Positions 25,105-34,870 are shown, counted from the stretch's first letter. The stretch is DNA of 48,748 nt from Alistipes sp. (GCA_017481925.1 JAFUOK010000049.1:1-48748); one strand, 5' to 3'. A program made the numbers and translations. The notes: generated by a model not told the origin, from the letters alone.

Positions 25105-26487
25105 ATGGCAATCGAGAATACTTCAGCCGAGCGCATCGAGGCAATCGTCAAGGCTCAACGCGAATATTTCCTTACGGGCAAGACACGCAAGCACGACTTC
25201 CGCCGTGAGCAGTTACAACGTCTGCAACGAGCTCTGAAGGAGTGGTCACGCCCGCTCTGCGAGGCTCTGTGGCAGGATCTGCACAAGTCGGAGCAGGAGG
25301 CGATACTCACCGAGTTGAGCATCGTCGAGGGCGAAGTGAAAAACCATCTGCGCCACCTCAAGCGCTGGATGCGCCCCATGCGCAAATCAACGCCGCTGAA
25401 GATGATGCCCTCACGCTCGCGTATCGTAAGCGAGCCCTTGGGCACAGCCCTTATCATATCGCCGTGGAACTACCCCGTGCAACTGTTGCTCAACCCCCTG
25501 GTGGGTGCCATATCGGCAGGTTGTACGGCTGTATTGAAGCCATCACCCTACACCCCCAACGTGGCTCGTGTGGTGGAGCAGATGATCTGCTCGACGTTCG
25601 AGGAGCGTTATGTGGCCGTAGTGCAGGGTAATAGAGATGTTAATACGGTGCTCTTGGAGCAGCGCTACGATATAATCTTCTTTACGGGTAGCCCGTCGCT
25701 CGGACGCATCGTTATGCAGGCTGCCGCCAAGCATCTCACACCCGTAGTGCTGGAGCTCGGAGGCAAGAGCCCCTGCATAGTGGATAAGGGGGCCAACGTA
25801 AAGATTGCCGCACAGCGCATAGCGTGGGGTAAGACACTCAACGCCGGTCAAACGTGCATTGCACCCGACTATCTGCTTATTCACCGTTCGTTGCAGGAGC
25901 CTTTTATTGAGGAGTTCAAGCGTGCCGTGGAGCGTCTGCACGGCAAGGATCCCCACACGAGCGAGCACTATGTGCGACTGGTGAGCAACCGCGCCTTTGA
26001 GCGTGTGGCCTCATATCTGAACGATGGCGAGGTAGTGTGTGGCGGGGAGACCATCGCCCAGGAGCGATACATCGCCCCCACGTTATTGAAGAACGTCAAG
26101 CCATCGGCACCCGTTATGCAGGAGGAGATTTTTGGCCCCGTGCTGCCGATGATTACATTCGACGAGCGAGAGGAGGTTGTGCGCTTTGTCACGGAGCGAG
26201 AGAAGCCCCTGGCGTTCTACTACTTCGGCAAGGAGGAGAAGGGCTGGAAGATGCTGCGTCACACCACCTCGGGTGGAGCCTGTATCAACGACACAATTAT
26301 GCATATCGCCAACGAGAATCTGCCTTTCGGCGGTGTAGGTAATTCGGGCATGGGGTCGTATCACGGCAAGTTGAGCTACGACGCCTTCTCGCACTACCGC
26401 TCGGTGGTCATAACACCCACGTGGCTGGATCTGCCGTTCAGGTATATGCCCTACAAGATGTTTTCGCTGGTAAAGAAACTCTTATAA
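25105..26487 (+). CDS. Aldehyde dehydrogenase, class-3 (fatty aldehyde) type
   Basis: Oxidises aldehydes to acids with NAD(P). The 460-residue length, shorter than the usual 490, and the C-terminal pattern (FGGVGNSGMGSYHGKLSYDAFSHYRSVV) are typical of class-3 or fatty aldehyde dehydrogenases. The general base E217 (LELGGKS) and nucleophile C251 (NAGQTC) are present, as is SPWNYPVQL. The C-terminal hydrophobic tail (FRYMPYKMFSLVKKLL) could associate with the membrane, as in fatty aldehyde dehydrogenases. It is the last gene of the unit and a terminator follows the stop. Confidence 0.92.
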   Translation: MAIENTSAERIEAIVKAQREYFLTGKTRKHDFRREQLQRLQRALKEWSRPLCEALWQDLHKSEQEAILTELSIVEGEVKNHLRHLKRWMRPMRKSTPLKMMPSRSRIVSEPLGTALIISPWNYPVQLLLNPLVGAISAGCTAVLKPSPYTPNVARVVEQMICSTFEERYVAVVQGNRDVNTVLLEQRYDIIFFTGSPSLGRIVMQAAAKHLTPVVLELGGKSPCIVDKGANVKIAAQRIAWGKTLNAGQTCIAPDYLLIHRSLQEPFIEEFKRAVERLHGKDPHTSEHYVRLVSNRAFERVASYLNDGEVVCGGETIAQERYIAPTLLKNVKPSAPVMQEEIFGPVLPMITFDEREEVVRFVTEREKPLAFYYFGKEEKGWKMLRHTTSGGACINDTIMHIANENLPFGGVGNSGMGSYHGKLSYDAFSHYRSVVITPTWLDLPFRYMPYKMFSLVKKLL

Positions 26488-26494
26488 TACAAAC

Positions 26495-26528
26495 GAGGAT
26501 GCACCGTATTAAGTGCATCCTTTTTTTG
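26495..26528 (+). terminator. Intrinsic terminator of the SDR-phosphoesterase-ALDH unit
   Basis: GGATGCAC (26497-26504) and GTGCATCC (26513-26520) form a perfect 8-bp stem with an eight-base loop, followed by seven T. Confidence 0.95.
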
Positions 26529-26569
26529 TTATGGCGCACTTATTGTTTTCCATACAGAAAACAGATATT

Positions 26570-28522
26570 ATGGAAAACTATTTTCAAATAAAAACTCTGC
26601 GTGACCACATCCTCTCACGCATCAGCACCGCCACCTCACGCATACATCCCTTTACGATATTTATCTCCTGCATAGGCATACTTCTGGCCTACCTGACGGG
26701 TATATATGCCTCGGGCTCCATACACTCCGCCTCACGATGGATGGGTGCTATGCTCTCCTGCACATCGGTAATCACGGTGTTGCAAATGCCCTCCTACGAG
26801 GAGTCCATACGTCCGAGCATTATGCGGGTCGTAGGTACGTTTTTGGGTGCTGTGATAGCGTATATCTATCTGCGGCTGTTGCCCTTCTCGGTAGTGGGTA
26901 TGCTCTGCGCGGTGTTTGCACTCGAAGCGTTGTGTATGCTGCTCGATATATACAAATATGGGCGCATAGCCACCATAACGATGGTCATCATCCTGCTGGT
27001 CAAGCAGATGTCGCCCGACAGCGACCCAATAACCAACTGCTCGCTGCGTTTCTTCGAGTCGGCCGTGGGTGTGGGTGTCGGCTTGGGAGTAAGGTGGACA
27101 ATAGAGAAGTGGAACGCCTGGCGACACAAACTCCTGCACATGGGGCAGGAGGGCAACCAGAACGTCGATATGGATACTATGCCACTGAGGTGGGGACATC
27201 TGCGAGTGGTCATAGTCGCCTCGCTCGGACAACTCACGGGCGGAGCACTCTCCACATTGGTGGGTGTGGTGCTGCCGCTGATGCAGATTTTCGAGAAGAG
27301 CCATCTCTCCTCGCTTACGCAGGGCGTGCTGGCTTCAATGAGCCTTGTGGGAATTATGGTCGGCTCGATCGTTATCGGACGCCGAAGTGACGAGCGGGGC
27401 TATCTGCACTACTTCCGTCTATCGCCTCTACTCATCTTGGCAGGCGCTGTGGTGGCGCTGTTCTCATCATCTATCGTGGGGCTTGCCGTGGGGTTGTTCG
27501 TAATGGGATTTGGAGTTGGTGGAGGATATAGTCTCGACTCGGACTACATATCGGAGATTATGCCACGTCGCTGGCGACTGTTTATGGTTGGCGTGGCGAA
27601 GGCCTCATCGGCTGTGGGCAATGTTGTGATGGCATTTGTCTGCTTCTATATACTCCGCCATTGGAGCACGGCATATCACTCGAACGGGTTGTTCCTGCTC
27701 GTAGCCATACTCGCCGTGATAATGATCCTGAGCAGCATCCGCTTTGCCGAGAGCCCCGTATGGCTCACGGTGCACAATAGACAGGAGGAGGCTGCCCGCG
27801 CCGTGCGCTACTTCCTGGGAGGTGATGTAAAATTAGGAGATGTAGCGACCAGAACAAGCAGCAAGACCGCCACCAACGATATGCTGCGTGGCGAGAATCT
27901 GCGACGAGTAATACTGAGCGGTGTGCCGTGGGCGTGCGAGGGCTTCGGAGTATATGGCGTGGGGGTGTTTATGCCTACGCTTATCATGGCTATGGGACTT
28001 GGCAAGACAACATCGGGCGTAGAGCAGATAGCCACATCGGTGGAGTTATCGGCCTATGTAAATATCTTCGTTGCCGCAGGCTTTGTGCTTGGTCTTGCGC
28101 TGGTGCGTCGCTGGTATCATGTTCGACAGCAGGCGTGGGGATTTATCGGTGCAAGCATAGGGTTGGCACTGCTCATTGCAGCGCATACGATGCATTGGCC
28201 CGCCTGGGTGATGATTGTGGGGCTTATCGTATTCGAATTACTCCTTAACTGCGGGCCACACCTTGTGACATTCATCCTCCCAGCGCAGATATACCCCGTA
28301 GCCGACCGTGGCGCAGGGGCAGGCATAGCGGCAGCGTGCGGCAAGGCGGGAGCAGTGATAGGTGTATTCATTATGCCGCTACTCATAAAATGGGGAGGCA
28401 TCACCCTTGCCCTCGGAGTGACAGCCTCACTACAAATCGTAGGTGCTGCAATAACACTTCGCTATGGACATCGGATAATGCCTCCGCAGGGAATGGAGAG
28501 TGAGTGGCGTCACGATCGGTGA
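26570..28522 (+). CDS. Fusion of a FUSC-like membrane domain with an MFS transporter
   Basis: About 650 residues from the ATG at 26570 (MENYFQIK). Residues 1-190 look like a FUSC/aromatic-acid-exporter membrane unit: paired helices, RPSIMRVVGTFLGAVIA, GRIATITMVIILL and a final RFFESAVGVGVGLGVRWTIE. Residues 215 to the end are a twelve-helix major facilitator with a motif-A-like GRRSDERG, the sugar-porter-like AESPVWLTVHNRQEEA loop and PAQIYPVADRGAGAGIAAACGK. The two parts are in one open frame with no stop. An ATG at 26534 is a possible alternative start. It lies just past a terminator and converges with the urea transporter gene, overlapping it by 13 bases. Substrate unknown. Confidence 0.8.
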   Translation: MENYFQIKTLRDHILSRISTATSRIHPFTIFISCIGILLAYLTGIYASGSIHSASRWMGAMLSCTSVITVLQMPSYEESIRPSIMRVVGTFLGAVIAYIYLRLLPFSVVGMLCAVFALEALCMLLDIYKYGRIATITMVIILLVKQMSPDSDPITNCSLRFFESAVGVGVGLGVRWTIEKWNAWRHKLLHMGQEGNQNVDMDTMPLRWGHLRVVIVASLGQLTGGALSTLVGVVLPLMQIFEKSHLSSLTQGVLASMSLVGIMVGSIVIGRRSDERGYLHYFRLSPLLILAGAVVALFSSSIVGLAVGLFVMGFGVGGGYSLDSDYISEIMPRRWRLFMVGVAKASSAVGNVVMAFVCFYILRHWSTAYHSNGLFLLVAILAVIMILSSIRFAESPVWLTVHNRQEEAARAVRYFLGGDVKLGDVATRTSSKTATNDMLRGENLRRVILSGVPWACEGFGVYGVGVFMPTLIMAMGLGKTTSGVEQIATSVELSAYVNIFVAAGFVLGLALVRRWYHVRQQAWGFIGASIGLALLIAAHTMHWPAWVMIVGLIVFELLLNCGPHLVTFILPAQIYPVADRGAGAGIAAACGKAGAVIGVFIMPLLIKWGGITLALGVTASLQIVGAAITLRYGHRIMPPQGMESEWRHDR

Positions 28523-29514
28523 TGCCACGCCGTGTGATCGGGGTGCTTATCGTCAAATCGGAACATAGGTAACAGGAATAACCACGTAGTGATGCAGAAG
28601 GGCGCCGTAAGCGATGCTATACCGAAAGGTTGCACCCACACGTTCATTGCCGCCTGCACTACAACGGTCACCATAATGCCGAGCGCAGCCCACGCCGCCG
28701 AACGCCACGACGGCTCATAGAAGGTCACGGCAAGGGCTATGGCCGTAAGCACGGCACTAAACGAATAGAGTCCCTCGTTGATATGCTCCACCGGCAGGCC
28801 CATAACAATAGCCATACCCATCGACAAGGCAGAGCCTATAACGGCCCACAATGCCGCCCACCGGTTGCTTGCACACAGGCCAAGAAAGAAGAGCAAGCCC
28901 GTAACCCAAGAGTCAATCAGAAAGACTTGCGAGAGGCCTCGCAACCACACCTTCACAACCTCCCAAGCCCCATCAAGGCCCAAATGAAAATGTATGCCGT
29001 GCAGGGTAGACAGCACGTGCGACGAGGTATTGAGCGGAGGTATTGAGTGCATCGTATGCGAGGCCAGCAGGAAGAACCATACGCACAGCACGAAGGGGAA
29101 GGTAAAGGAGTTGATGCCCCACCCTCGCATCAGGTTGTTAAGTCCCGTGCGCACCCACGTAGTAAAGGCAGCACACAGCGCCAGGGCAAACCACATCCAG
29201 ACCGTATTACCAAGAAAGGTCGGGAAGGCGCACCCTACGAGTATGCCGTTGAAGCCCCACAGCCCTTCGAAGCCCTCCTCCTGCTGAAGGTTGAGGATAA
29301 ATCCCGTAGCCGTGGAGACCATAACACCTAACAGTGCGCCCCACCCCACCTCGGGCATACCCGAGGAGTAGGCTCCCCAAAAGATGCCGACGATGAATAA
29401 AAGGCCGCACCAGGCGTTGCATTGAAACATCACTTGCGCTGCACCGCGCAGCAGAATTTTAATAAAACCAAAGATCCCAACATCGAAGATCCTGGAGTGT
29501 GTAGAAGTTGTCAT
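28510..29514 (-). CDS. Urea transporter (UT/SLC14 family)
   Basis: Passive urea channel of 334 residues. It has about ten membrane helices arranged as two homologous halves, and each half contains the family signature: QEEGFEGLWGFNGILVGCAFP in the first half, and NEGLYSFSAVLTAIAL in the second. The segment NSFTFPFVLCVWFFLLA matches the conserved T/P helices. It is the last gene of the urease operon, 19 bases after ureD, so it would supply urea to the enzyme. Its 3' end overlaps the converging MFS-fusion gene by 13 bases, with no terminator between them. Confidence 0.9.
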   Translation of the reverse strand: MTTSTHSRIFDVGIFGFIKILLRGAAQVMFQCNAWCGLLFIVGIFWGAYSSGMPEVGWGALLGVMVSTATGFILNLQQEEGFEGLWGFNGILVGCAFPTFLGNTVWMWFALALCAAFTTWVRTGLNNLMRGWGINSFTFPFVLCVWFFLLASHTMHSIPPLNTSSHVLSTLHGIHFHLGLDGAWEVVKVWLRGLSQVFLIDSWVTGLLFFLGLCASNRWAALWAVIGSALSMGMAIVMGLPVEHINEGLYSFSAVLTAIALAVTFYEPSWRSAAWAALGIMVTVVVQAAMNVWVQPFGIASLTAPFCITTWLFLLPMFRFDDKHPDHTAWHHRS

Positions 29515-29533
29515 TGTATTATGTTTTTAAGGT

Positions 29534-30421
29534 TTATCGCCAAGGGAAATCATCCGCCATCGCCCGCCCCTTAACCGTCAGGCGCACCACCGAGCAAAAC
29601 CTTCTCACGTGGCGTTTAACGGTCTGACTATCGTGGCCCAGCACCCGATAGATAAGTCCACAGTCATTAGGCAAAAAAGTCGCTGCGGCAACCAAATCGG
29701 CACCAATCATAGGCTCACAAGCGGAGTATATATGCATAAAGTTGCGTTCCGAGGTGAGCACCAGCACATTTGCTATCACCTCATACTCGGACATGCGACC
29801 AAGCCGCGAGGGGTGATCCTTATCGGGGCGTACGATCATCTTATCTGCAAAGAGTCTGCGACCATCCTCCCGCCGAGCACTCACGCCTATGGACAGAATA
29901 TCGTAATCGAATCTCTCACCCGAGTGGCGACGACCGCAGAGGAAAGTCTCGGCATAGAGCAGTGTGGCAGTTGGAGATATGGTGATGGAGGTCTGCGACA
30001 GAAAACGTGAGCCACGACACGGGATGACGGGTTCGGGCAGATACTCAAGATATGCGCCAGCCTCCAAACGAAAAGTCTGTTGCAGAGCCGAGTAGTTGTA
30101 CCGCATAGGTGCTATCTTCGTAGCTGCACCCGTGGAGATATGAGCAAAAGCATCCACTCCGAGCGTAAAATGTTGTTCGTAGCGATCGCCATCGACATTG
30201 GGCCCGCCCGAGGAGAGGATATAGACGCAGGGCAACTCCGCCCACTCGGGATCGAAGTAGAGGGCCTGCTGAACGATGAGAGGTGTGCGACGTTCCAGGT
30301 GGCGCAGAATGCTGCGCTCGCCATCTCGCTCAAAGCATAGCCGCACAAGGCCCTGCTTGCCAACAGTGCCTACGCCCATACGAGGTTCACGGGTGTAGGG
30401 TTGTATCTCCCGTCGCATCAT
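29534..30421 (-). CDS. ureD: Urease accessory protein UreD
   Basis: Scaffold that binds apo-urease with UreF and UreG during nickel insertion. The protein has 295 residues from an ATG at 30421 that overlaps the ureG TGA by four bases (ATGA). A frame opening farther upstream at 30487 would overlap ureG by 70 bases and is less likely. Family features are [39 protein letters not shown], the [12 protein letters not shown] strand and [14 protein letters not shown]. Beta-strand-rich throughout. In the operon it follows ureG, as in other ureEFGD groups. Confidence 0.92.
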   Translation of the reverse strand: MMRREIQPYTREPRMGVGTVGKQGLVRLCFERDGERSILRHLERRTPLIVQQALYFDPEWAELPCVYILSSGGPNVDGDRYEQHFTLGVDAFAHISTGAATKIAPMRYNYSALQQTFRLEAGAYLEYLPEPVIPCRGSRFLSQTSITISPTATLLYAETFLCGRRHSGERFDYDILSIGVSARREDGRRLFADKMIVRPDKDHPSRLGRMSEYEVIANVLVLTSERNFMHIYSACEPMIGADLVAAATFLPNDCGLIYRVLGHDSQTVKRHVRRFCSVVRLTVKGRAMADDFPWR

Positions 30422-31035
30422 CTCTCGAAGAGCGCCATACGGCAGATCATATCGACCAACGAATCGATACCCTCGCCCGTGAAACAATTTGTAAAGATGA
30501 AGGGTTTATCGCCCCGCATCGATAGCGAATCACGTCGCATAACCTCCAGGTCGGCGTGAACATAGGGCGCCAGGTCGGTCTTGTTGATGACTAAAATATC
30601 GGAGTGCGAGATGCCGGGGCCATCCTTGCGGGGAATCTTGTCGCCCGCGGCGACATCTATCACATAGATAAAAAAATCAACCAGCGCAGGGCTGAACGTA
30701 AGGGTGAGGTTATCGCCTCCCGACTCAATCAGCACCACATCGCCATCGGGGAAACGAGCCTCCATCTCCTCCACCGCCGCAAGATTCATCGAAGGATCCT
30801 CCCTGACGGCCGTATGGGGACAAGCTCCCGTCTCAACGCCTATGATACGCTCCTCGACCAACACGCCACGCAACATACGGCGCACGTGCTCGGCATCCTC
30901 GGTGGTGACTACGTCGTTGGTGATGATAAGCACCTTGTGTCCACGCTCAAGCAACCGTGGCGTGATAGCCTCTATAATGGCAGTCTTACCCGAACCTACG
31001 GGCCCGCCAATACCTATTCTACAACTATTTTCCAT
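30418..31035 (-). CDS. ureG: Urease accessory GTPase UreG
   Basis: GTPase that delivers nickel to urease. At 205 residues it matches the family. It has the P-loop GGPVGSGKT at 10-18, the Cys-Pro-His metal motif ([11 protein letters not shown]), the invariant IESGGDNL, the switch segment and the guanine motif VINKTDLAP. Starts 3 bases after the ureF stop. No anomalies. Confidence 0.96.
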   Translation of the reverse strand: MENSCRIGIGGPVGSGKTAIIEAITPRLLERGHKVLIITNDVVTTEDAEHVRRMLRGVLVEERIIGVETGACPHTAVREDPSMNLAAVEEMEARFPDGDVVLIESGGDNLTLTFSPALVDFFIYVIDVAAGDKIPRKDGPGISHSDILVINKTDLAPYVHADLEVMRRDSLSMRGDKPFIFTNCFTGEGIDSLVDMICRMALFER

Positions 31036-31038
31036 CCG

Positions 31039-31731
31039 TTAATTCATAAACATTCTACTGCGACCCCTCTCGTGCAATGCCGAGAGCAGGTCAATCTGCG
31101 GCGCAAAGCCATACATATCCTCCAGGTCAAGTCCCGAGGAGTGCTCATACAACGGCTCCACATCCTCCCAAAGACGATAGAGAATCTGCTGCGTGGAGTG
31201 GTGCGTCAGGCGCATAAGGCGCAGGGCGGCATTGAGCATCATCGAGGCCGTACCATAGAGCATCGAGGAGAACAACTCCCTATGCCCTACCCCACTCGCC
31301 GCAAAGACCACACCCTGCGTCACAGCATACGTACCCGACGCCTCGCCCGAGCGGATCATGGCGAGCCATCGCACAAGCAACTCTCCTCCAATCACGCCTT
31401 CGGCTAACTCGGTCAGTTTACGCCCCATACGAAGCGACATCTGCCGTTGTTCGGCATTGAGTTTTCGCAGGAGCAGCTCCTCATCAGCCCTCACCGCCAT
31501 ATCCAGCCGTCCCATAAGGCTCGCCTCATAGGCTACGCGTGCCGCCACGCAATCGGATGTCGAGGCCACCCGCAAAGCCGCACAAACATACTCCTCGAGC
31601 GATGAAGCATCCCTCACAACGCCACACGCCACGGCACTCTCCAACGTATTGGAGAACGAGAAGCCTCCCACGGGCAGAGCCGAGTCGGAGAGTTGCAGCA
31701 GATGCAGGAGTGAGCACAGGGTGTTAGCCAT
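31039..31731 (-). CDS. ureF: Urease accessory protein UreF
   Basis: Helical protein of 230 residues that works with UreD and UreG in nickel loading. The conserved N-terminus is seen as LQLSDSALPVGGFSFSNTLESAVACGVV, and the C-terminal half has SMLYGTASMMLNAALRLMRLTH. The 5' end overlaps ureE by 8 bases. Length and motifs agree with the family. Confidence 0.93.
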   Translation of the reverse strand: MANTLCSLLHLLQLSDSALPVGGFSFSNTLESAVACGVVRDASSLEEYVCAALRVASTSDCVAARVAYEASLMGRLDMAVRADEELLLRKLNAEQRQMSLRMGRKLTELAEGVIGGELLVRWLAMIRSGEASGTYAVTQGVVFAASGVGHRELFSSMLYGTASMMLNAALRLMRLTHHSTQQILYRLWEDVEPLYEHSSGLDLEDMYGFAPQIDLLSALHERGRSRMFMN

Positions 31732-32275
31732 GTGTATGGTGATGATCGTGAGCGCCTCCCATCAGACGGCGCACCTCGTGTGGCGAGAGGTAGGGAATAA
31801 TCTGGTCGGCCGAACGAAACGAGTAGGCGATATGTTCAATATGGTGTGTACGCATAACACTTGCCATAACCTTACGATCGACCGTCAAGGGGACATACAC
31901 TCTGCTCTCCTGCACCACCGCTGGCCAATGCTGGTTGCCCAGGGCGTGCCCTAGCTCGACGGCTATATGCACGGCCGTCTGCACGGGTTGTTGCAGGAGT
32001 GCGCCAAGGTCGATGACCATAACGTCGCTCATACGCAGTCGCACGACAACCATCTCGCCCTCGTCGGCACGGTAGCAGATAATATCGCCATCCGAGAGGC
32101 GCGAGTGACGGCGTAACGAAACCGCATACTCGCGACCTCGGTCGCTACGCGCCACAAAGCGTGATTTCTGCGCCGTCCACTGGTCCAGGTCGATATACTC
32201 AACCGTTGAGAGTGCCACTCGCTCACGCCAACGCTCATCGGCGATGTTTCCCAATATTTCGTTATATACTTTCAT
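31724..32275 (-). CDS. ureE: Urease accessory nickel chaperone UreE
   Basis: Delivers nickel to UreG and urease. The 183 residues contain the peptide-binding N-domain and the metallochaperone C-domain, with ELGHALGNQHWPAVV near residue 108-122 holding the conserved Gly-Asn-Xaa-His motif. The extreme C-terminus is a His tail (HDHHHTHG) that would bind several nickel ions. It abuts ureC at 32275/32276 and overlaps ureF by 8 bases. Confidence 0.94.
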   Translation of the reverse strand: MKVYNEILGNIADERWRERVALSTVEYIDLDQWTAQKSRFVARSDRGREYAVSLRRHSRLSDGDIICYRADEGEMVVVRLRMSDVMVIDLGALLQQPVQTAVHIAVELGHALGNQHWPAVVQESRVYVPLTVDRKVMASVMRTHHIEHIAYSFRSADQIIPYLSPHEVRRLMGGAHDHHHTHG

Positions 32276-33994
32276 CTAACTGAACCAATATAGTTGTCCC
32301 AAAGCAAAACTCTCCGCAGGGCGAATATCTATGCGCTCGCCATCGATGGCCACGTCGAACGTTTCGGGATTGACGTCGATATGTGGCGTGGCCGAGTTAA
32401 GCACCATATCGGCCTTGGTTATCTGCCGTGTGCGGCTTACGGCGCGCACCTCACGCTCCAGACCTAAACGACACTTGATATCATTCTGCAAGGCAGCCTG
32501 CGAGACAAACGAGATGCAGCTCTTAGGCAAGGCTGTGCCATACGCCCCGAACATCGGACGGTAATAGCAGGGTTGCGGCGTAGCAAGCGAGGCGTTGGGA
32601 TCGCCCATATTGGCCCAGCTGACCATACCTCCCTTGATGACCATCTTGGGTTTGGCGCCGAAGAACTGCGGCTCCCACAGCACCAGATCGGCAAGTTTGC
32701 CCCGTTCGACAGAGCCGATGCAGTCGGCCATACCGAAAGCTATGGCGGGGTTGATGGTAATCTTGGCAAGGTAGCGGAGTACACGATAGTTGTCGTTCTC
32801 GGTGCTATCTTCGTTAAGGCGACCGCACGCACGCTTCATATAGGATGCCATCTGCACCATACGCATAAACGACTCGCCCACGCGTCCCATAGCCTGCGAA
32901 TCGGAGGTGATGATAGACAAGACGCCCAAATCGTGCAGGATATTCTCCGCCGCCTGCGTTTCGGGGCGTACACGGCTCTCGGCAAAGGCTACATCGGAGG
33001 GTATCTGCGGATTGAGGTTATGGCACACCATAATCATATCGAACAGTTCGGCCTGCGAGTTCACACCAAAAGGCAGTGTAGGATTGGTCGAAGAGGGCAA
33101 TACGAAGGGCATAGAGGCCATCTTCAGCAGGTCGGGAGCGTGACCTCCGCCGGCACCCTCGGTATGATAGGTGTGGATCGTACGGCCATCTATGGCGGCG
33201 ATAGTATCCTCAACATAGCCACCCTCGTTGAGCGTGTCGGTGTGGATAGCCACCTGCACATCCATACGCTCAGCGACATCGAGTGCTGAACGTATAGCGG
33301 CGGGCGTGGAGCCCCAATCCTCGTGCACCTTCAGTCCACAAGCACCTGCTACGATCTGCTCCTCGACAGGCTCTGCAACCGAACAGTTTCCCTTGCCCAA
33401 AAAACCGATATTTATCGGCAATGACTCCGCTGCTCGGAGCATCATCTCCACATTCCAACGACCCGACGTAATGGTTGTGCCATTAGTGCCGTCCGTTGGG
33501 CCGACACCACCTCCGACAAACGTGGTGATACCGTTGCTCAATGCGGCGTAGGCCTGCTGTGGAGCTATATAATGGACGTGGCTGTCAATTCCGCCCGCCG
33601 TGAGGATAAGGTGTTCGCCCGAGATAGCATCGGTAGCAGCTCCCGTAACGAGTGCAGAATCTACGCCCGCCTGAGTATTGGGGTTACCCGACTGTCCTAT
33701 GCCTGCAATGCGGCCATCCTTGATGCCCACATCGGCCTTAACCACACCCAATATGGGGTCGAGGATAGTCACATTGGTGATAACCAGATCGAGAGCCCCG
33801 GCTGTGGATGTTATGGTATTGGCCAACGCCATGCCGTCACGCAGGGTCTTGCCACCGCCATAGACCACCTCGTCGCCATAGTGACGCAGGTCGCGTTCGA
33901 TCTCCACGTAGAGATCGCTATCGCCCAAGCGGATACGGTCGCCAACGGTAGGGCCAAAAAGGTCATTATTCTGCTGTCTTGATATTTTTACCAT
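32276..33994 (-). CDS. ureC: Urease alpha subunit
   Basis: Catalytic subunit with the two-nickel centre. The 572 residues run from the ATG at 33994 ([24 protein letters not shown]); longer upstream frames lie inside ureB and are rejected. Metal ligands are present: HVH at 139-141, the carbamylated Lys at 222 (GLKVHEDWG), His at about 250 ([11 protein letters not shown]), His at about 276 (TYHTEGAGG) and the Asp in TSDSQAMGR. The flap motif reads Cys-His-Asn (323-325) rather than the common Cys-His-His; the catalytic His is kept. Its start overlaps the ureB end by 29 bases. Confidence 0.97.
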   Translation of the reverse strand: MVKISRQQNNDLFGPTVGDRIRLGDSDLYVEIERDLRHYGDEVVYGGGKTLRDGMALANTITSTAGALDLVITNVTILDPILGVVKADVGIKDGRIAGIGQSGNPNTQAGVDSALVTGAATDAISGEHLILTAGGIDSHVHYIAPQQAYAALSNGITTFVGGGVGPTDGTNGTTITSGRWNVEMMLRAAESLPINIGFLGKGNCSVAEPVEEQIVAGACGLKVHEDWGSTPAAIRSALDVAERMDVQVAIHTDTLNEGGYVEDTIAAIDGRTIHTYHTEGAGGGHAPDLLKMASMPFVLPSSTNPTLPFGVNSQAELFDMIMVCHNLNPQIPSDVAFAESRVRPETQAAENILHDLGVLSIITSDSQAMGRVGESFMRMVQMASYMKRACGRLNEDSTENDNYRVLRYLAKITINPAIAFGMADCIGSVERGKLADLVLWEPQFFGAKPKMVIKGGMVSWANMGDPNASLATPQPCYYRPMFGAYGTALPKSCISFVSQAALQNDIKCRLGLEREVRAVSRTRQITKADMVLNSATPHIDVNPETFDVAIDGERIDIRPAESFALGQLYWFS

Positions 33995-34487
33995 CACTCT
34001 TTCGTTTTGCGTTACTACTCTTTGTTTTGCTCTGTGGAGTCTGCTCGCACAAGCACTTAAACCCCGCCTTATGTACTCGTCGCAGGGCCCGCTCGTACGT
34101 AGGCAGATAGGTCGGGGCATCCTCCCCGCCCGTGTAACCATCTGTAAGGTTATTAAAGCCTATGATGCGCTGCTTGCCACCATATTCTACAATCTCCACC
34201 TCGCGGCTATCGCCCGGCTCGAAGCGGATGGCGGTGGTTGCAGGGATGTTAAGATGCATGCCGAATGCGGCTGCGCGGTCAAACTCCAGATAGCGGTTCA
34301 CCTCGAAGAGATGAAAATGCGATCCCACCTGGATAGGACGATCGCCCGTATTGCGGATGGTGACGGTGGCGGTGCGACGCCCCACGTTATACTCTATATC
34401 CTGCTGCGATAGAATCACACCCCCGACTGCAGGTGCCTTCTTGGGGGTAAACCCTCGATGCGAGGGGTATAGTCTGCTCTCTGCCAT
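33966..34487 (-). CDS. ureB: Urease beta subunit with C-terminal basic extension
   Basis: Structural subunit of urease. The 173 residues are clearly longer than the typical 100-136. The core motifs are [37 protein letters not shown] and [24 protein letters not shown]. About 18 extra residues precede the usual start, and about 55 follow the conserved core. The last 30 are Lys/Ser/Thr-rich ([19 protein letters not shown]). The 3' end overlaps ureC by 29 bases. The tail could be a genuine extension or a product of the overlap having shifted a stop. Confidence 0.93.
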   Translation of the reverse strand: MAESRLYPSHRGFTPKKAPAVGGVILSQQDIEYNVGRRTATVTIRNTGDRPIQVGSHFHLFEVNRYLEFDRAAAFGMHLNIPATTAIRFEPGDSREVEIVEYGGKQRIIGFNNLTDGYTGGEDAPTYLPTYERALRRVHKAGFKCLCEQTPQSKTKSSNAKRKSDGKNIKTAE

Positions 34488-34491
34488 AGCG

Positions 34492-34794
34492 TTATCGTAT
34501 TGGATGGTGAATACTTACAAGGCGCGAGCCATCCGAAAAGACAGCCTCGACCTGCAACAATGAAATCATATCGGCAACGCCCTCCATCACATCCTTGCGA
34601 CGCAGAACAGAGGCGGCCTCCTTCATCACCTGCTCGACGGTCTTGCCCTCGCGGGCGCCCTCCAAAGCCGTGGAGGTGATGTAGGCCACAGCCTCGGGGT
34701 AATTGAGCTTAAGCCCCTTGTTGAGTCGGCGCTCGGCAATCAGTCCAAGCGACAGCAACATCAACTTGTCAATCTCTCGTGGTGTTAAATGCAT
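34492..34794 (-). CDS. ureA: Urease gamma subunit
   Basis: Structural subunit of 100 residues, the usual length, from the ATG at 34794 ([14 protein letters not shown]). The frame upstream to 34875 is not coding in type and would run through the crcB promoter region. Conserved features are the [20 protein letters not shown] segment, [15 protein letters not shown] and [27 protein letters not shown]. First gene of the operon. I could not find a convincing -7 box on this strand in the divergent 101-base gap. Confidence 0.95.
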   Translation of the reverse strand: MHLTPREIDKLMLLSLGLIAERRLNKGLKLNYPEAVAYITSTALEGAREGKTVEQVMKEAASVLRRKDVMEGVADMISLLQVEAVFSDGSRLVSIHHPIR

Positions 34795-34862
34795 AATCGT
34801 TGATTTTTGTTTCACACCCTGCGTGTCAAATTGTGTGCCACGACAATACCCCACTTCGGCAC

Positions 34863-34870
34863 TATCTTTG
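34863..34870 (+). promoter_or_regulatory. Candidate -7 box for crcB
   Basis: TATCTTTG matches TAnnTTTG and lies 25 bases before the crcB ATG, in the gap divergent from ureA. No fluoride riboswitch-like sequence was recognised here. Confidence 0.6.

Noticed and set aside
26513-26569. Longer N-terminus for the FUSC-MFS protein
   Set aside because: The first codons lie inside the preceding terminator, and the conserved membrane unit begins after MENYF; ATG 26570 (or 26534) is preferred.
33995-34141. N-terminal extension of UreC
   Set aside because: It lies inside ureB and lacks family similarity; homologues begin at the MVKISR start.
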